A stretch of 64,000 nucleotides of DNA from Pararhodobacter marinus (GTDB lineage Bacteria > Pseudomonadota > Alphaproteobacteria > Rhodobacterales > Rhodobacteraceae), in contig NZ_QEYD01000004.1 in assembly GCF_003122215.1 (NCBI RefSeq), positions 248,001-312,000 of the forward strand, given 5' to 3'. Numbering within the stretch: the stretch's first letter is position 1; each line of letters opens with the position of its first letter. The translations under genes were made by a program, and so were the position numbers. Of this stretch, positions 51,091-60,078 are shown in pieces. A model generated the notes under the pieces. That model did no database searches, had not been told where the DNA came from, and saw only the letters and a program-made list of their open reading frames with translations.

Positions 51091-52614
51091 ATGACTTTCT
51101 CACGCCGCAGTCTTCTGAAGATGACCGCCGCCAGTGTGACGCTGGGCGTCGCGGTGCCCAGCTTCGCGCAGGCCATCGACGAGCTGGTGATCGCCTATAA
51201 CGTCAACCTGCCCAGCTGGGACCCGACCGTGGGCCCGTCGGCCGTGAACCCGACCATCCAGGGTCTCTACCAGTCGGTTTTCGACCAGTTCATCCTGCAG
51301 CAGCCGGACCTGACGCCCGCGCCGGGCCTTCTGACCGACTGGGGCTGGAACGAGGACCGTACGCAGGTCTGGATGGATGTCCGCGAGGGTGTCAAATGGC
51401 ATGACGGCTCGGATTTCACCGCCGAGGACGTCGCCTGGTCGCTGGCCCGCGCCGCCGATCCCGCGACCGGCAACCCGATCCAGTTCGTCTGGGGCACGCT
51501 GGCCAATCACCGGGTCGAGGGCAATCGCGTCATCGCCGATGTGCAGCAATTCGATCCGACGATCTTCAAATGGATGTACTTCCTCACCGGCTATGTCCTG
51601 CCCAAGGCCTATTACGAGCGTGTCGGCGCCGAAGGGTTCGAAGCCGCCCCGATCGGCACTGGCCCCTACATGGTCGAGCAATACGAGCGCAACGCCTTCG
51701 TCCGCCTGCGCGCCAATCCCGATTACTGGAACGGGGTGCCGGAATTCGAAACCGTCACGATCCGCTTCGTCACCGATGCCGCCAGCCGCGTGGCCGAGGT
51801 CGAATCGGGCCGCAGCCATGTCACGCTGGAAATCCCCTACGAGGAATATGACCGTCTGCGCGACCGCTCGGGGCTTGCCGGCGTCGCCGAGCCGGTCAGC
51901 GATATCGCGATGATCTTCTTCAACGATATCGACGTGATGGAGGACGAGAACGTGCGCCGCGCCGCCGTTCACGCGGTCGACAAGCAACTGATCATCGACC
52001 GTCTGCTTTCGGGCTATGGCGTGGCGCTCAGCACGCTCGAGACGCCGGAATACGCGGCCTATGACCCGTCGATCGAAGTGCCCTATGATCCCGATCTGGC
52101 GCGCGAATTGCTGGCTGCGTCGGGCTATTCCACCGACAACCCGGTGCGCTTCACCATCCAGACCACGCGCGGCTTCAAGCCCAAGGATTACGAGATGATC
52201 CAGGCCATCGTCGGGATGTGGCGCCGGGTCGGGATTGAGGCCGAGATCGAGGTCTACGAGGTCGCCCGCCATTTCGAGCTGCGCGCCGCAGACCAGCTTG
52301 CACCGGCCGCGTTCTACAACTGGGGCAACTCGGTGGGCGATCCGACCACCTCGACCGGCTTTGCCATGTTCGGGCCGTCGCCGCACTCGGTCTGGGACAG
52401 CCCCGACCTGATCGAGAAGATCGCCACGCTCTGGGCCGAACCCGACGAGGAAACCCGGATCCAGGGCTGGAAGGACGTCTCGCGCTACATCGCCGAGCAC
52501 GCCTATGTGCTGCCGTTGCTGCAATACGTTCAGCCGATCCTGCACTCCTCGGGCGTCAATGTGGTCCCCCATGCCTCGGGTGCGCTGCTGCCGCATCTGA
52601 TGACGCGCGCGTAA
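51091..52614 (+). CDS. ABC transporter solute-binding protein, family 5 (dipeptide type)
   Basis: The 507-aa protein has a twin-arginine-like signal S4-R-R-S-L-L-K10 followed by a hydrophobic stretch to about residue 28 (VPSFAQA), so it may be exported folded by Tat. The mature part shows the family 5 pattern: APGLLTDWGWNEDRTQVWMDVREGVKWHDGS (about 77-107) and GTGPYMVEQYERN. Family members bind peptides, nickel, opines or glycosides. It is the first of five transporter genes (51091-56204). The neighbouring catabolic genes suggest a small aromatic or indole-derived substrate, perhaps conjugated. Confidence 0.86.
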   Translation: MTFSRRSLLKMTAASVTLGVAVPSFAQAIDELVIAYNVNLPSWDPTVGPSAVNPTIQGLYQSVFDQFILQQPDLTPAPGLLTDWGWNEDRTQVWMDVREGVKWHDGSDFTAEDVAWSLARAADPATGNPIQFVWGTLANHRVEGNRVIADVQQFDPTIFKWMYFLTGYVLPKAYYERVGAEGFEAAPIGTGPYMVEQYERNAFVRLRANPDYWNGVPEFETVTIRFVTDAASRVAEVESGRSHVTLEIPYEEYDRLRDRSGLAGVAEPVSDIAMIFFNDIDVMEDENVRRAAVHAVDKQLIIDRLLSGYGVALSTLETPEYAAYDPSIEVPYDPDLARELLAASGYSTDNPVRFTIQTTRGFKPKDYEMIQAIVGMWRRVGIEAEIEVYEVARHFELRAADQLAPAAFYNWGNSVGDPTTSTGFAMFGPSPHSVWDSPDLIEKIATLWAEPDEETRIQGWKDVSRYIAEHAYVLPLLQYVQPILHSSGVNVVPHASGALLPHLMTRA

Positions 52615-52663
52615 CATTCCCCGGGGGGCGGTCCACGCCGCCCTCCGGCTGCCCGAGGTTCCC

Positions 52664-53671
52664 ATGTTCCTGCGCCGACTCCTCTCGCGGATCGCGACGA
52701 CGCTTGTTACGCTTTTGGGCGTGGCGGTGATCGTCTTTGCCGTGATCCGTATCGTTCCGGGCGATCCCGTCGCCATGATGCTGCCCCCGGGCGCGACCGA
52801 AGCCGATATCGCCCGCCTTCAGGCCTTCTACGGTCTCGACAAATCCATTCCCGAGCAATTCTTTATCTGGCTCGGCGGTGTCGTGCAGGGGGATTTCGGC
52901 ACCTCGATCACCACCCGCCAGCCGGTTCTGGGGCTGGTGCTGTCACGTCTGCCCGCCACGCTGGAGCTGTCGGTGATGGCGCTGGTCATCGCCGTTGCGC
53001 TGGGCGGGACGATGGCGCTGATCGGCACCCGGCAGCGCTATACGCGGACCGAGGGCGCAATCGACGTGGCCAACGGCATGGCGCTGAGCGTGCCCGATTT
53101 CCTGTGGGGGCTGGTGCTGATCCTGCTGTTCGGCGTGCTCTGGCCGGTTTTCACCATCTCGGGGCGCGTTTCGCCCAATCTGGTGCCGGAATTCACCACG
53201 TCCTTCTTCCTGTTTGAAAGCGTGGTGCGGCTGAGATTCGACCTGTGGCTTGACCTGGTGCAGCACATGCTGATGCCCGCGCTGGCGCTGGCGATCCCGC
53301 TGGCGGCGATCATCGGGCAATTGCTCAAGCAGAGCCTCAAGGAAACCATGCATCTGGACTATGTCACGCTCGCCCGCACCAAGGGCTACAGCGAAAACCA
53401 CGTCATCCTGCGCGAGGCCCTGCGCAACGCGGTCCTGCCGACGCTGACGCTGATCGGCGTGCAGTTCACCTTCCTCATCGGCGGGACGGTCATCATCGAG
53501 CGGCTCTTTTCCTATGAAGGGCTGGGCAACATGGCCATCGACGCCGTCATCAACCGCGACCTGCCGCTCATTCAGGGGATCGTGCTGTTGTTCGCGCTGC
53601 TCTTCACGCTGGTGAACCTTGTCGTCGACCTGCTCTATGCCGTGCTGAACCCGAGGTTGCGCCATGCTTGA
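52664..53671 (+). CDS. ABC transporter permease, DppB type
   Basis: The 335-aa inner-membrane protein has six or more hydrophobic segments. The N-terminal part reads VTLLGVAVIVFAVIRIVPGDP (about 17-37, beginning of a GDP motif common in DppB), and the EAA loop is TLARTKGYSENHVILREALRNA with the following VLPTLTLIG. It overlaps the next permease gene by 8 bp. It forms half of the channel for the family 5 binding protein. Confidence 0.9.
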   Translation: MFLRRLLSRIATTLVTLLGVAVIVFAVIRIVPGDPVAMMLPPGATEADIARLQAFYGLDKSIPEQFFIWLGGVVQGDFGTSITTRQPVLGLVLSRLPATLELSVMALVIAVALGGTMALIGTRQRYTRTEGAIDVANGMALSVPDFLWGLVLILLFGVLWPVFTISGRVSPNLVPEFTTSFFLFESVVRLRFDLWLDLVQHMLMPALALAIPLAAIIGQLLKQSLKETMHLDYVTLARTKGYSENHVILREALRNAVLPTLTLIGVQFTFLIGGTVIIERLFSYEGLGNMAIDAVINRDLPLIQGIVLLFALLFTLVNLVVDLLYAVLNPRLRHA

Positions 53672-54515
53672 CGGCCGCTCGCTTGTGAAACGCACGGCCG
53701 GGCTGCGGCTCTGGCTGTCGGCGGGCTGGATCGGGGCGCTGGTGATCGGCGCGGTCTTCGCGCCGTGGATCGCGCCGCAGGATCCGCTGATGCAGGACCT
53801 GTTCACCAGCCGCCTGCCGCCTTTCTGGATGGACGGCGCCGAGCCGGGCTATTGGCTGGGCACCGACAGCCTTGGCCGCGATGTGCTGAGCCGCATCCTG
53901 TACGGCGGTCGGGTGGCGCTGGTTGTGGCGCTGATCGCGGGCACCGCGACGGCGCTGATCGGCGCGACGCTGGGTCTTATCGCGGGGTATTTCCGCGGCT
54001 GGGCCGATATGGTCATCTCGCGCCTTGTCGATATCTGGATGGCCTTTCCGCCGGTCCTGTTCGCGATCCTGCTGATCGCGGTGATGGGCACGGGCCTGAC
54101 CTCGGTCGTGGTGGCGATCATCGTCATCGACTGGACCCGCTTCGCCCGCGTCGTCCGGGCCGAGGCCATGGCGCAGGGCGCGATGGATTACGTCGCCTCG
54201 GCGCAGGTGGCCGGTCGGGGGCGGATGTCGACCCTGCTGACCGAGATCTTGCCGAACGTGCTGCCCACCATCGCCGTGCTTCTGACGCTGGAGATGGGCA
54301 TCGCCGTGATCGTCGAGGCCATCCTGTCCTTCGTGAACCTCTCGGTCTCGACCGACGATCCCACATGGGGCGGGATGATCGCCGAAGGGCGGCTGTCGAT
54401 CCATCAGGCGTGGTGGGTGCTGGTCTTCCCGCTGGTCGCGCTGTTCCTGACGGTGCTGTCGTTTTCGCAACTGGGCGAAGGTCTGAAAGACCGTTTCGAC
54501 CCGGTGCTGAATTGA
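53664..54515 (+). CDS. ABC transporter permease, DppC type
   Basis: The 283-aa protein contains six hydrophobic segments. It has LGTDSLGRDVLSRILYGGRVAL (about 72-93), a hallmark of DppC permeases, and an EAA-type loop VVRAEAMAQGAMDYVASAQVAG with ILPNVLPTI after it. It overlaps dppB-like by 8 bp, and the ATPase genes follow 10 bp later. It is the second half of the channel. Confidence 0.9.
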   Translation: MLDGRSLVKRTAGLRLWLSAGWIGALVIGAVFAPWIAPQDPLMQDLFTSRLPPFWMDGAEPGYWLGTDSLGRDVLSRILYGGRVALVVALIAGTATALIGATLGLIAGYFRGWADMVISRLVDIWMAFPPVLFAILLIAVMGTGLTSVVVAIIVIDWTRFARVVRAEAMAQGAMDYVASAQVAGRGRMSTLLTEILPNVLPTIAVLLTLEMGIAVIVEAILSFVNLSVSTDDPTWGGMIAEGRLSIHQAWWVLVFPLVALFLTVLSFSQLGEGLKDRFDPVLN

Positions 54516-54525
54516 GGGGGCGGGC

Positions 54526-55395
54526 ATGAGCTACCTGCGAATCCGCGACCTCTCGGTCGTGCTGCGCGGCACCCGCCACCGGCTGTTGCGGGGTGTCTCG
54601 CTCGATGTCGGTGCGACCGAGGTGATGGGCCTTGTGGGCGAATCCGGCGCGGGCAAGTCGATGATCGGCAAGGCGGTGCTGGGCATCCTGCCGCGTTCGG
54701 CGAAGATCGTCTCGGGCTCGATCGAGCTGGACGGCGTGGACCTGCTGACGCTCCCGCCCCGGCAACGGCGGCATGTCATCGGGCAGAAGGCCGCGCTCAT
54801 CCCGCAAGATCCGTTGACCGCGCTGAACCCCGCGCGGCGGATCGAGCCGCAGATCACCGACCGGCTGGTCGATATCCTGGGCTGGGACCGCGCCCGCGCC
54901 CGGACCCGTGCCGCCGAGATCCTGCACGACGTGCACATCCCGCAGCCCGAGCGCGTGCTGCGCGCCTATCCGCACGAACTGTCAGGGGGCATGCGCCAGC
55001 GCGTGCTGATCGCCTCGGCCTTCGCCGCCGAACCCCGGCTGATCGTCGCGGACGAGCCCACCACGGCGCTCGACGTCACGGTGCAAAAGCAGATCCTGAA
55101 GCTGATCTTCGAGATGCAGGCGCGGCATGGCACGGCGCTGTTGTTCGTCACGCATGATCTGGGCGTGGTGTCAAAGATTTGCCAGCGGCTGACCGTTCTC
55201 TATGGCGGGCTGGTGATGGAAGAGGCCGAGGTCGGCGCCTTTTTCGACGCCCCCGCGCATCCCTATTCCCGCGCCCTGCTGGCCGCGACCCCCCGGCACA
55301 CCGATCCCACGGCAGACCTGACCCCGGTTCCCGAGGCGGTGATCGCCGAGGCGCGGCGCGCGGTGGCCGAAGCCGATCTGAGGTGGCATTCATGA
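54526..55395 (+). CDS. ABC transporter ATP-binding protein, DppD type
   Basis: The 289-aa protein shows Walker A GESGAGKS (about 37-44), signature LSGGMRQRV, Walker B LIVADEPTTALD and switch His in VTHDLGVV. The C-terminal part is shorter than in most DppD proteins (about 320-330), so the usual Cys-rich end that may bind Fe-S in some members is absent. It overlaps the next ATPase gene by 4 bp (ATGA). It drives uptake together with that protein. Confidence 0.88.
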   Translation: MSYLRIRDLSVVLRGTRHRLLRGVSLDVGATEVMGLVGESGAGKSMIGKAVLGILPRSAKIVSGSIELDGVDLLTLPPRQRRHVIGQKAALIPQDPLTALNPARRIEPQITDRLVDILGWDRARARTRAAEILHDVHIPQPERVLRAYPHELSGGMRQRVLIASAFAAEPRLIVADEPTTALDVTVQKQILKLIFEMQARHGTALLFVTHDLGVVSKICQRLTVLYGGLVMEEAEVGAFFDAPAHPYSRALLAATPRHTDPTADLTPVPEAVIAEARRAVAEADLRWHS

Positions 55396-56204
55396 GCGAT
55401 CTGTACCGCGTCGAGGACCTGCGCCTGTCGCTGCCCGACATGACCCGCAAGCCGCTTTTCGGCGCGGCCCCCCGGATCGAGATCCTGAAGGGCATGTCCT
55501 TCACGATACCGAAGGGGCAGGTGCTGGGCATCGTCGGCGGCTCGGGCTCGGGCAAGTCCACCTTGGGCCGGGCGCTGGTGCGTCTGCTGGAACCGACCGG
55601 CGGGCGCGTGACTTTCGACGGCACCGACCTGACGCATCTTTCCGAGCCCGCGCTGCGCCCGTTGCGCCATCGCTTCCAGATGATCTTTCAGGATCCGATG
55701 TCGTCACTCAACCCCCGTATGAACGTCGCGCGCATCATCGCAGCCCCCCTGGCGCTGCACGGGCGTCCGAACCCGCGCGACGGCGCGCTTGAGGCGCTGG
55801 AGCGCGTCGGCCTGCCGCGCAGCTTCGGCGCGCGCTACCCGCATGAATTGTCGGGCGGCCAGCGGCAGCGCGTGGGGATCGCGCGGGCCATCGCCCTGCG
55901 CCCCGATTTCATCCTGGCGGATGAGATCGTCTCGGGCCTTGATGTGTCGAGCCAGGCGCAGGTGCTGTCGATCCTGCGTGACCTCGTGCGCGAGATGACC
56001 CTGACGCTGGCCTTCATCAGCCACGATCTGAGCGTGATCCGCCGGCTGTGCGACCGGGTTCTGGTGCTGCATCAGGGCGAGATCGTCGAGGATGCCGATT
56101 GCGAAACGCTGTTTGCCGCGCCGAAAGCCGCCTATACGCGCGAATTGCTCGACGCGATCCCCGAGCCCGACCCGAAAAAACCGTGGTTCCAGCGCGCTAG
56201 CTGA
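55392..56204 (+). CDS. ABC transporter ATP-binding protein, DppF type
   Basis: The 270-aa protein has Walker A GGSGSGKST, signature LSGGQRQRVGIARAI, and Walker B FILADEIVSGLD, in which Ile replaces the usual Pro of DEP; switch His lies in ISHDLSVI. It begins at the ATG inside the previous stop region. The longer open frame upstream belongs to another frame of the dppD-like gene. Its end overlaps the end of the convergent AraC gene by 8 bp. Confidence 0.88.
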   Translation: MSDLYRVEDLRLSLPDMTRKPLFGAAPRIEILKGMSFTIPKGQVLGIVGGSGSGKSTLGRALVRLLEPTGGRVTFDGTDLTHLSEPALRPLRHRFQMIFQDPMSSLNPRMNVARIIAAPLALHGRPNPRDGALEALERVGLPRSFGARYPHELSGGQRQRVGIARAIALRPDFILADEIVSGLDVSSQAQVLSILRDLVREMTLTLAFISHDLSVIRRLCDRVLVLHQGEIVEDADCETLFAAPKAAYTRELLDAIPEPDPKKPWFQRAS

Positions 56205-57204
56205 CGAATTTGTCGGCCAGCGCGTCCTGCAGCGTCTGGCGCGGCGTGCAGCCGAACCGCGCGCGATAGATCCCGGCGAAGCGCCCGAAATGGCCAAAGC
56301 CCCAGCGCGTGGCGATTTCCGTCACGCTGTCGCCGGGCAGGGCCGCGCGCAGATCGGCATCCGCCCGGTCCAGCCGCGCATCGCGCAGGAACGCCATCGG
56401 CGTCGTGTCGCGAAACCGCCGGAAGGCCAGTTGCAGCGTGCGCGCACTGACGCCCACGGCCTGCGCGACATCCTCGATCGCGATCGGCTGGTCGACATGG
56501 GCCAGCATGTAATCCTCGGCCTGACGGACCATGCGGGGCAGCGGGGCATGACCCCGGCTATGGCTCAAGGCATCGGTAAAATTGTGCCGATGCGCTTCCA
56601 GCAGGCCGGTCATCAGCGTGCTTTCGATCTGCCGGCCCAAAAGGCTGCCCGGCTGCAGCGAGGGGCGGCCCGCGTCGGCTTCGGCCACAAGGTAAAGCAA
56701 CAGGGCTTTCAGCGCCGCGCCGCGCGGGCTGGAAAGATCCAGCGCGCCCGTAAAGGTCAGCGCGCGGTCCGGCCGCCCGGCGATCAGCCCCGCCAGATGC
56801 GCGTTCAGCGCCGCGCGGTCGATCTGCAGCAGCACCTGGCGGCAGGTTTCGTCCCAGATCATCGTCGTCGCGTGATGCGGGTTCAGCACTGCCGCCCGCC
56901 ATTGATCGGACACGTAGGAATCCGCCCCGTTGCGGATCGAGGCCGCGCCCGCTACCGGCATCTGCAACAGGTAGAAATCCCTGAGTTCGCCCGGCGCGAT
57001 CAGTGTCTTCGCGCCATACGAGATATAGTTCAGCGACAGCCGCTCGCCGCGCAGATGGTGATGGCTGGCATCGAACGCGCCCGGCCCGATCCGGTCCAGC
57101 CGGTGCGGGCAGAAGATCGACGCGACGCGCTCGCGCGCCTCGTCAAGGTCGTGGGTATGGAACAGCGCGTGTGCGGCCAGCGGAGCCGACGCGGGGCTTG
57201 CCAT
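56197..57204 (-). CDS. AraC/XylS-family regulator next to the indole-oxygenase-like operon
   Basis: The 335-aa protein ends with two AraC helix-turn-helix units (about 230-330; IAIEDVAQAVGVSARTLQLAF and SVTEIATRWGFGHFGRFAGIY). Its N-terminal part (about 20-190) resembles the AraC-binding-like domain of XylS-type and indole-responsive regulators. The ATG at 57204 is chosen because GGGAGG lies 6 nt upstream; the longer frame has no support. It is divergent from the SDR-flavoprotein-reductase operon, and direct repeats fitting an AraC operator lie between them. In known ind/iif clusters an AraC regulator activates the oxygenase genes when indole is present. Confidence 0.85.
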   Translation of the reverse strand: MASPASAPLAAHALFHTHDLDEARERVASIFCPHRLDRIGPGAFDASHHHLRGERLSLNYISYGAKTLIAPGELRDFYLLQMPVAGAASIRNGADSYVSDQWRAAVLNPHHATTMIWDETCRQVLLQIDRAALNAHLAGLIAGRPDRALTFTGALDLSSPRGAALKALLLYLVAEADAGRPSLQPGSLLGRQIESTLMTGLLEAHRHNFTDALSHSRGHAPLPRMVRQAEDYMLAHVDQPIAIEDVAQAVGVSARTLQLAFRRFRDTTPMAFLRDARLDRADADLRAALPGDSVTEIATRWGFGHFGRFAGIYRARFGCTPRQTLQDALADKFVS

Positions 57205-57298
57205 GGCGGCCTCCCATTGCCGGTGACCGTCTGAGGCTACCACCCGATACATGCGGATGCACATATTTTTGCGGTTGGATGAAGGTTTTTTCGTTTTT

Positions 57299-57327
57299 CG
57301 GATAGTCCGCGTGCTGCGCGGATAGTC
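57299..57327. promoter_or_regulatory. Direct repeats, candidate AraC operator
   Basis: CGGATAGTC occurs at 57299-57307 and 57319-57327, with a 20-bp repeat period, about two helical turns. The GGATA part fits the GGNTA box of XylS sites. They lie about 55 bp before the SDR gene and 95 bp from the AraC start. Confidence 0.5.
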
Positions 57328-57382
57328 AGGGCCCGCGACGCTGCCAGACTGCCTGTCAAACAAGCCAGAACAGGGGAAAGTC

Positions 57383-58159
57383 ATGCGGGGATTGGACGGC
57401 AAGGTTGCAATCGTTCCGGGCGGCGCGACAAAGATCGGACGCGCCGTGGTGGCCGCGTTCCGTGAAGCGGGCGTGCGGGTCATGGTGGCCGATATCGACG
57501 CCGAGGGCGGCGCGGCGATGGTGGCGGACGGCGTCGGCTTCACCCGCTGTGATCTGCGCAGCGACGACGATATCGCGTCCTTGGTTCAGGCCACGCGCGA
57601 CGCCTATGGGCGTATCGATTTTCTGGTCAATGTCGCCTGCTCATATCTCGATAACGGGGCGGAGTCGCCGCGTGCGGAATGGCTGGAAGCGCTCGACGTG
57701 AATATCGTGGGCTCGGTCATGCTGATGCAGGCCGCGCGCAAGGATCTGGCGGCGACGAAAGGCGCCATCGTCAATTTCGGCTCGATCTCGGCCCGCGTGG
57801 CGCAGACCGGGCGCTGGCTCTACCCGGTCAGCAAGGCGGCGATCCTGCAGCTTACCCGCAATCAGGCGATGGATCTTGCGCCAGACGGCATCCGCGTCAA
57901 CGCCGTCAGCCCCGGCTGGACATGGTCCAACATCATGGACCAGCTCACCGGCGGCGACCGGGCGAAAACCGATACCGTCGCCGCGCCCTTCCACCTGCTG
58001 GGCCGCACCGGGCATCCCGAAGAGGTCGCGAGCACCGTGCTCTTCCTGTGCTCGGACGAGGCCAGCTTCATCACCGGCACGGATATCCGCGTCGATGGCG
58101 GCTATACCGCCATGGGCCCGGAACAGGCCGTCCCGGCGATCCCGAAACTTATGGAATGA
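57383..58159 (+). CDS. Short-chain dehydrogenase/reductase of the indole-oxygenase-like operon
   Basis: The 258-aa protein has a modified glycine motif P12-G-G-A-T-K-I-G19 for NAD(P), VNVACS in place of NAG, and YPVSK as the catalytic YxxxK. C-terminal GTDIRVDGGYTA is typical of the family. In indole-degradation clusters an SDR follows or precedes the flavoprotein monooxygenase and is proposed to oxidise its product. It is the first gene of a three-gene operon (24 bp before the next). The start ATG follows AGGGGAAAGTC. Confidence 0.82.
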   Translation: MRGLDGKVAIVPGGATKIGRAVVAAFREAGVRVMVADIDAEGGAAMVADGVGFTRCDLRSDDDIASLVQATRDAYGRIDFLVNVACSYLDNGAESPRAEWLEALDVNIVGSVMLMQAARKDLAATKGAIVNFGSISARVAQTGRWLYPVSKAAILQLTRNQAMDLAPDGIRVNAVSPGWTWSNIMDQLTGGDRAKTDTVAAPFHLLGRTGHPEEVASTVLFLCSDEASFITGTDIRVDGGYTAMGPEQAVPAIPKLME

Positions 58160-58182
58160 CAAAGAAAAACAGGGAGATGACC

Positions 58183-59415
58183 ATGAGAAAGATCACCATT
58201 ATCGGCGGCGGCCAGTCCGGGTTTCAACTGGCCATCGGCCTTCTGCAACAGGGCTATCAGGTGCGCGTCGTGCAGAACCGCGACGCGCAGGACATGGCGA
58301 CCGGCAAGGTCCTGTCCAGTCAGTGCATGTTCGGCGACGCGATCGAGGCCGAGCGCGCGCTGGGCCTCGATTTCTGGACCGACCATTGCCCGCCGGTCGA
58401 AGGCATCAGCTTCACCGTGCCCCATCCCGAGCAGCCGGGCGCGAAGGCGGTCGACTGGGCCTCGCGCCTTGATCGCAATGCCTATTCGGTGGACCAGCGG
58501 GTGAAGATCCCGCGCTGGATGGCCGAGTTCGAGAAACTGGGCGGGCGGCTGGTGCTGAAGGAAGCGGGCATCGCCGATATGGAGATGTACGCGCGCGAGG
58601 ACGATCTGGTGATCGTCGCCTCGGGCAAGGGCGACGTGGGCAAGATGTTCGAACGCGACGCCTCGAAATCGCCCTATGACCGGCCGCAGCGCGCGCTGGC
58701 GCTGACCTATGTGAAGGGCATGGCACCGCGGCCGGAGTATTCCGCGGTCAACTTCAACCTGATCCCCGGCGTGGGCGAGTATTTCGTCTTCCCGGCGCTG
58801 ACCACCACCGGGCCTTGCGACATCATGGTGTTCGAAGGCGTGCCCGGCGGCCCGATGGATTGCTGGGCCGATGTGAAAAGCCCCGAGCAGCATCTGGAAA
58901 CCTCGAAACGCATCCTGAACACCTTCCTGCCGTGGGAGGCCGAGCGCTGCCAGGATGTCAGCCTGACGGATGACAACGGCTTCCTTGCGGGCCGCTTCCC
59001 GCCGACGGTTCGCAAGCCCGTCGGCACGCTGCCCTCGGGCGCGCGGGTGCTGGGGCTGGGGGATGCCGTGTGCCTGAATGACCCCATCACGGGACAGGGA
59101 TCCAACAACGCGGCCAAGGCGGCGCGGGTCTATCTGAAGCGCATTCTCGACCATGGCGACCGCCCCTTCGACGCGGCATGGATGCAGGGCACGTTCGACG
59201 CCTATTGGGATTATGCGCAATGGGTGGTCAACTGGACCAACATGATGCTGGCCCCGCCGCCGCCCTTCATCCTGGAAATCATGGGCACCGCCTGCGTCGA
59301 GCCGCGTCTGGCCCACCGCATCGCCAACGCCTTCGACGATCCGCGCGATTTCTTCCCGTGGTTCGCCGATCCCGATGCGGCTTCGGCCTATCTGTCCGAG
59401 CTGAAAGCGGCCTGA
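58183..59415 (+). CDS. StyA/indole-monooxygenase-like flavoprotein (group E)
   Basis: The 410-aa protein fits group E two-component flavoprotein monooxygenases: FAD motif IIGGGQSGFQLAIGL (about 6-20) and C-terminal GLGDAVCLNDPITGQGSNNA. Length matches StyA (about 415). Such enzymes epoxidise styrene and indole using reduced FAD supplied by a partner reductase. The ATG at 58183 is chosen, since GGGAG lies 6 nt upstream; an ATG 6 bp earlier sits on the ribosome-binding site. With an AraC regulator, an SDR and the flavin reductase, the set looks like an indole (ind/iif) rather than styrene operon, as no StyC/StyD homologs are visible. Confidence 0.85.
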   Translation: MRKITIIGGGQSGFQLAIGLLQQGYQVRVVQNRDAQDMATGKVLSSQCMFGDAIEAERALGLDFWTDHCPPVEGISFTVPHPEQPGAKAVDWASRLDRNAYSVDQRVKIPRWMAEFEKLGGRLVLKEAGIADMEMYAREDDLVIVASGKGDVGKMFERDASKSPYDRPQRALALTYVKGMAPRPEYSAVNFNLIPGVGEYFVFPALTTTGPCDIMVFEGVPGGPMDCWADVKSPEQHLETSKRILNTFLPWEAERCQDVSLTDDNGFLAGRFPPTVRKPVGTLPSGARVLGLGDAVCLNDPITGQGSNNAAKAARVYLKRILDHGDRPFDAAWMQGTFDAYWDYAQWVVNWTNMMLAPPPPFILEIMGTACVEPRLAHRIANAFDDPRDFFPWFADPDAASAYLSELKAA

Positions 59416-59433
59416 GCCAGAGGAGGAGAGATC

Positions 59434-59928
59434 ATGGGCATGTCCGTCGATCCCGGTCAGTTCCGGTCCGCCATGGCGCGGTTTCCCGGCGCGGTGACGA
59501 TCATCACCACGCTGACTCCGCAGGGACGGCGCGGGATCACCGCGACGGCGGTCTGTTCGGTGACGGCGGATCCGCCCAGCCTGCTGGTCTGCGTCAACCG
59601 CGCCACCGGCACCTGCCAGGGCATCCTTGAAAGCGGGCGCTTCGCGGTGAACCTGTTGCCCGATCCGTCGGGCGACGTGGCGATGCGCTTTGCCGGGGCG
59701 GGCGGCGCCACGGGCGAGGACAAGTTCGCGCTGGGTGACTGGCGTGAAGACGCGGCGGGCCTGCCGGTTCTGGCCGATGCGCGGGTGGCCTTTTCCTGTG
59801 AGGTGGCCGAAAGCCTGACGGCCGGGACGCATCAGATCTTCATCGGCCAGATCACCGATATCAGCGAGGCCGATGGCGCCGCGCTGCTTTACGAGCAATC
59901 GCGCTTTCACCGTCTCGCCCCGCTCTGA
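59434..59928 (+). CDS. Flavin reductase, StyB/IndC-like
   Basis: The 164-aa protein is of the flavin reductase (FMN/FAD-binding split-barrel) family: FPGAVTIITTLTPQGRRGITATAV (about 14-37), SLLVCVNRATGTC and a C-terminal HQIFIGQI. It is expected to reduce FAD with NADH for the StyA-like oxygenase encoded 18 bp upstream. The size agrees with StyB (about 170 aa). AGGAGGAG precedes the ATG, a strong ribosome-binding site. A terminator hairpin follows its stop. Confidence 0.88.
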   Translation: MGMSVDPGQFRSAMARFPGAVTIITTLTPQGRRGITATAVCSVTADPPSLLVCVNRATGTCQGILESGRFAVNLLPDPSGDVAMRFAGAGGATGEDKFALGDWREDAAGLPVLADARVAFSCEVAESLTAGTHQIFIGQITDISEADGAALLYEQSRFHRLAPL

Positions 59929-59953
59929 CCTGCCCGCATGCCTCGGGAACAGG

Positions 59954-59986
59954 ACCGCCCCGCCGCCGTGCGGGGCGGTTCGTTTT
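59954..59986 (+). terminator. Terminator after the flavin reductase
   Basis: Arms ACCGCCCCGC and GCGGGGCGGT flank a 6-nt loop and are followed by TCGTTTTGG. It lies 25 bp after the stop. Confidence 0.75.
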
Positions 59987-60078
59987 GGTGGGATAGGGCG
60001 CGGGGGCGGGGGGCGGAAAGGGCCGGAAGTGGCCCTGCGATTCTGTCGCTGATTCACGAAGCGGACGGAAAGTGGTTC

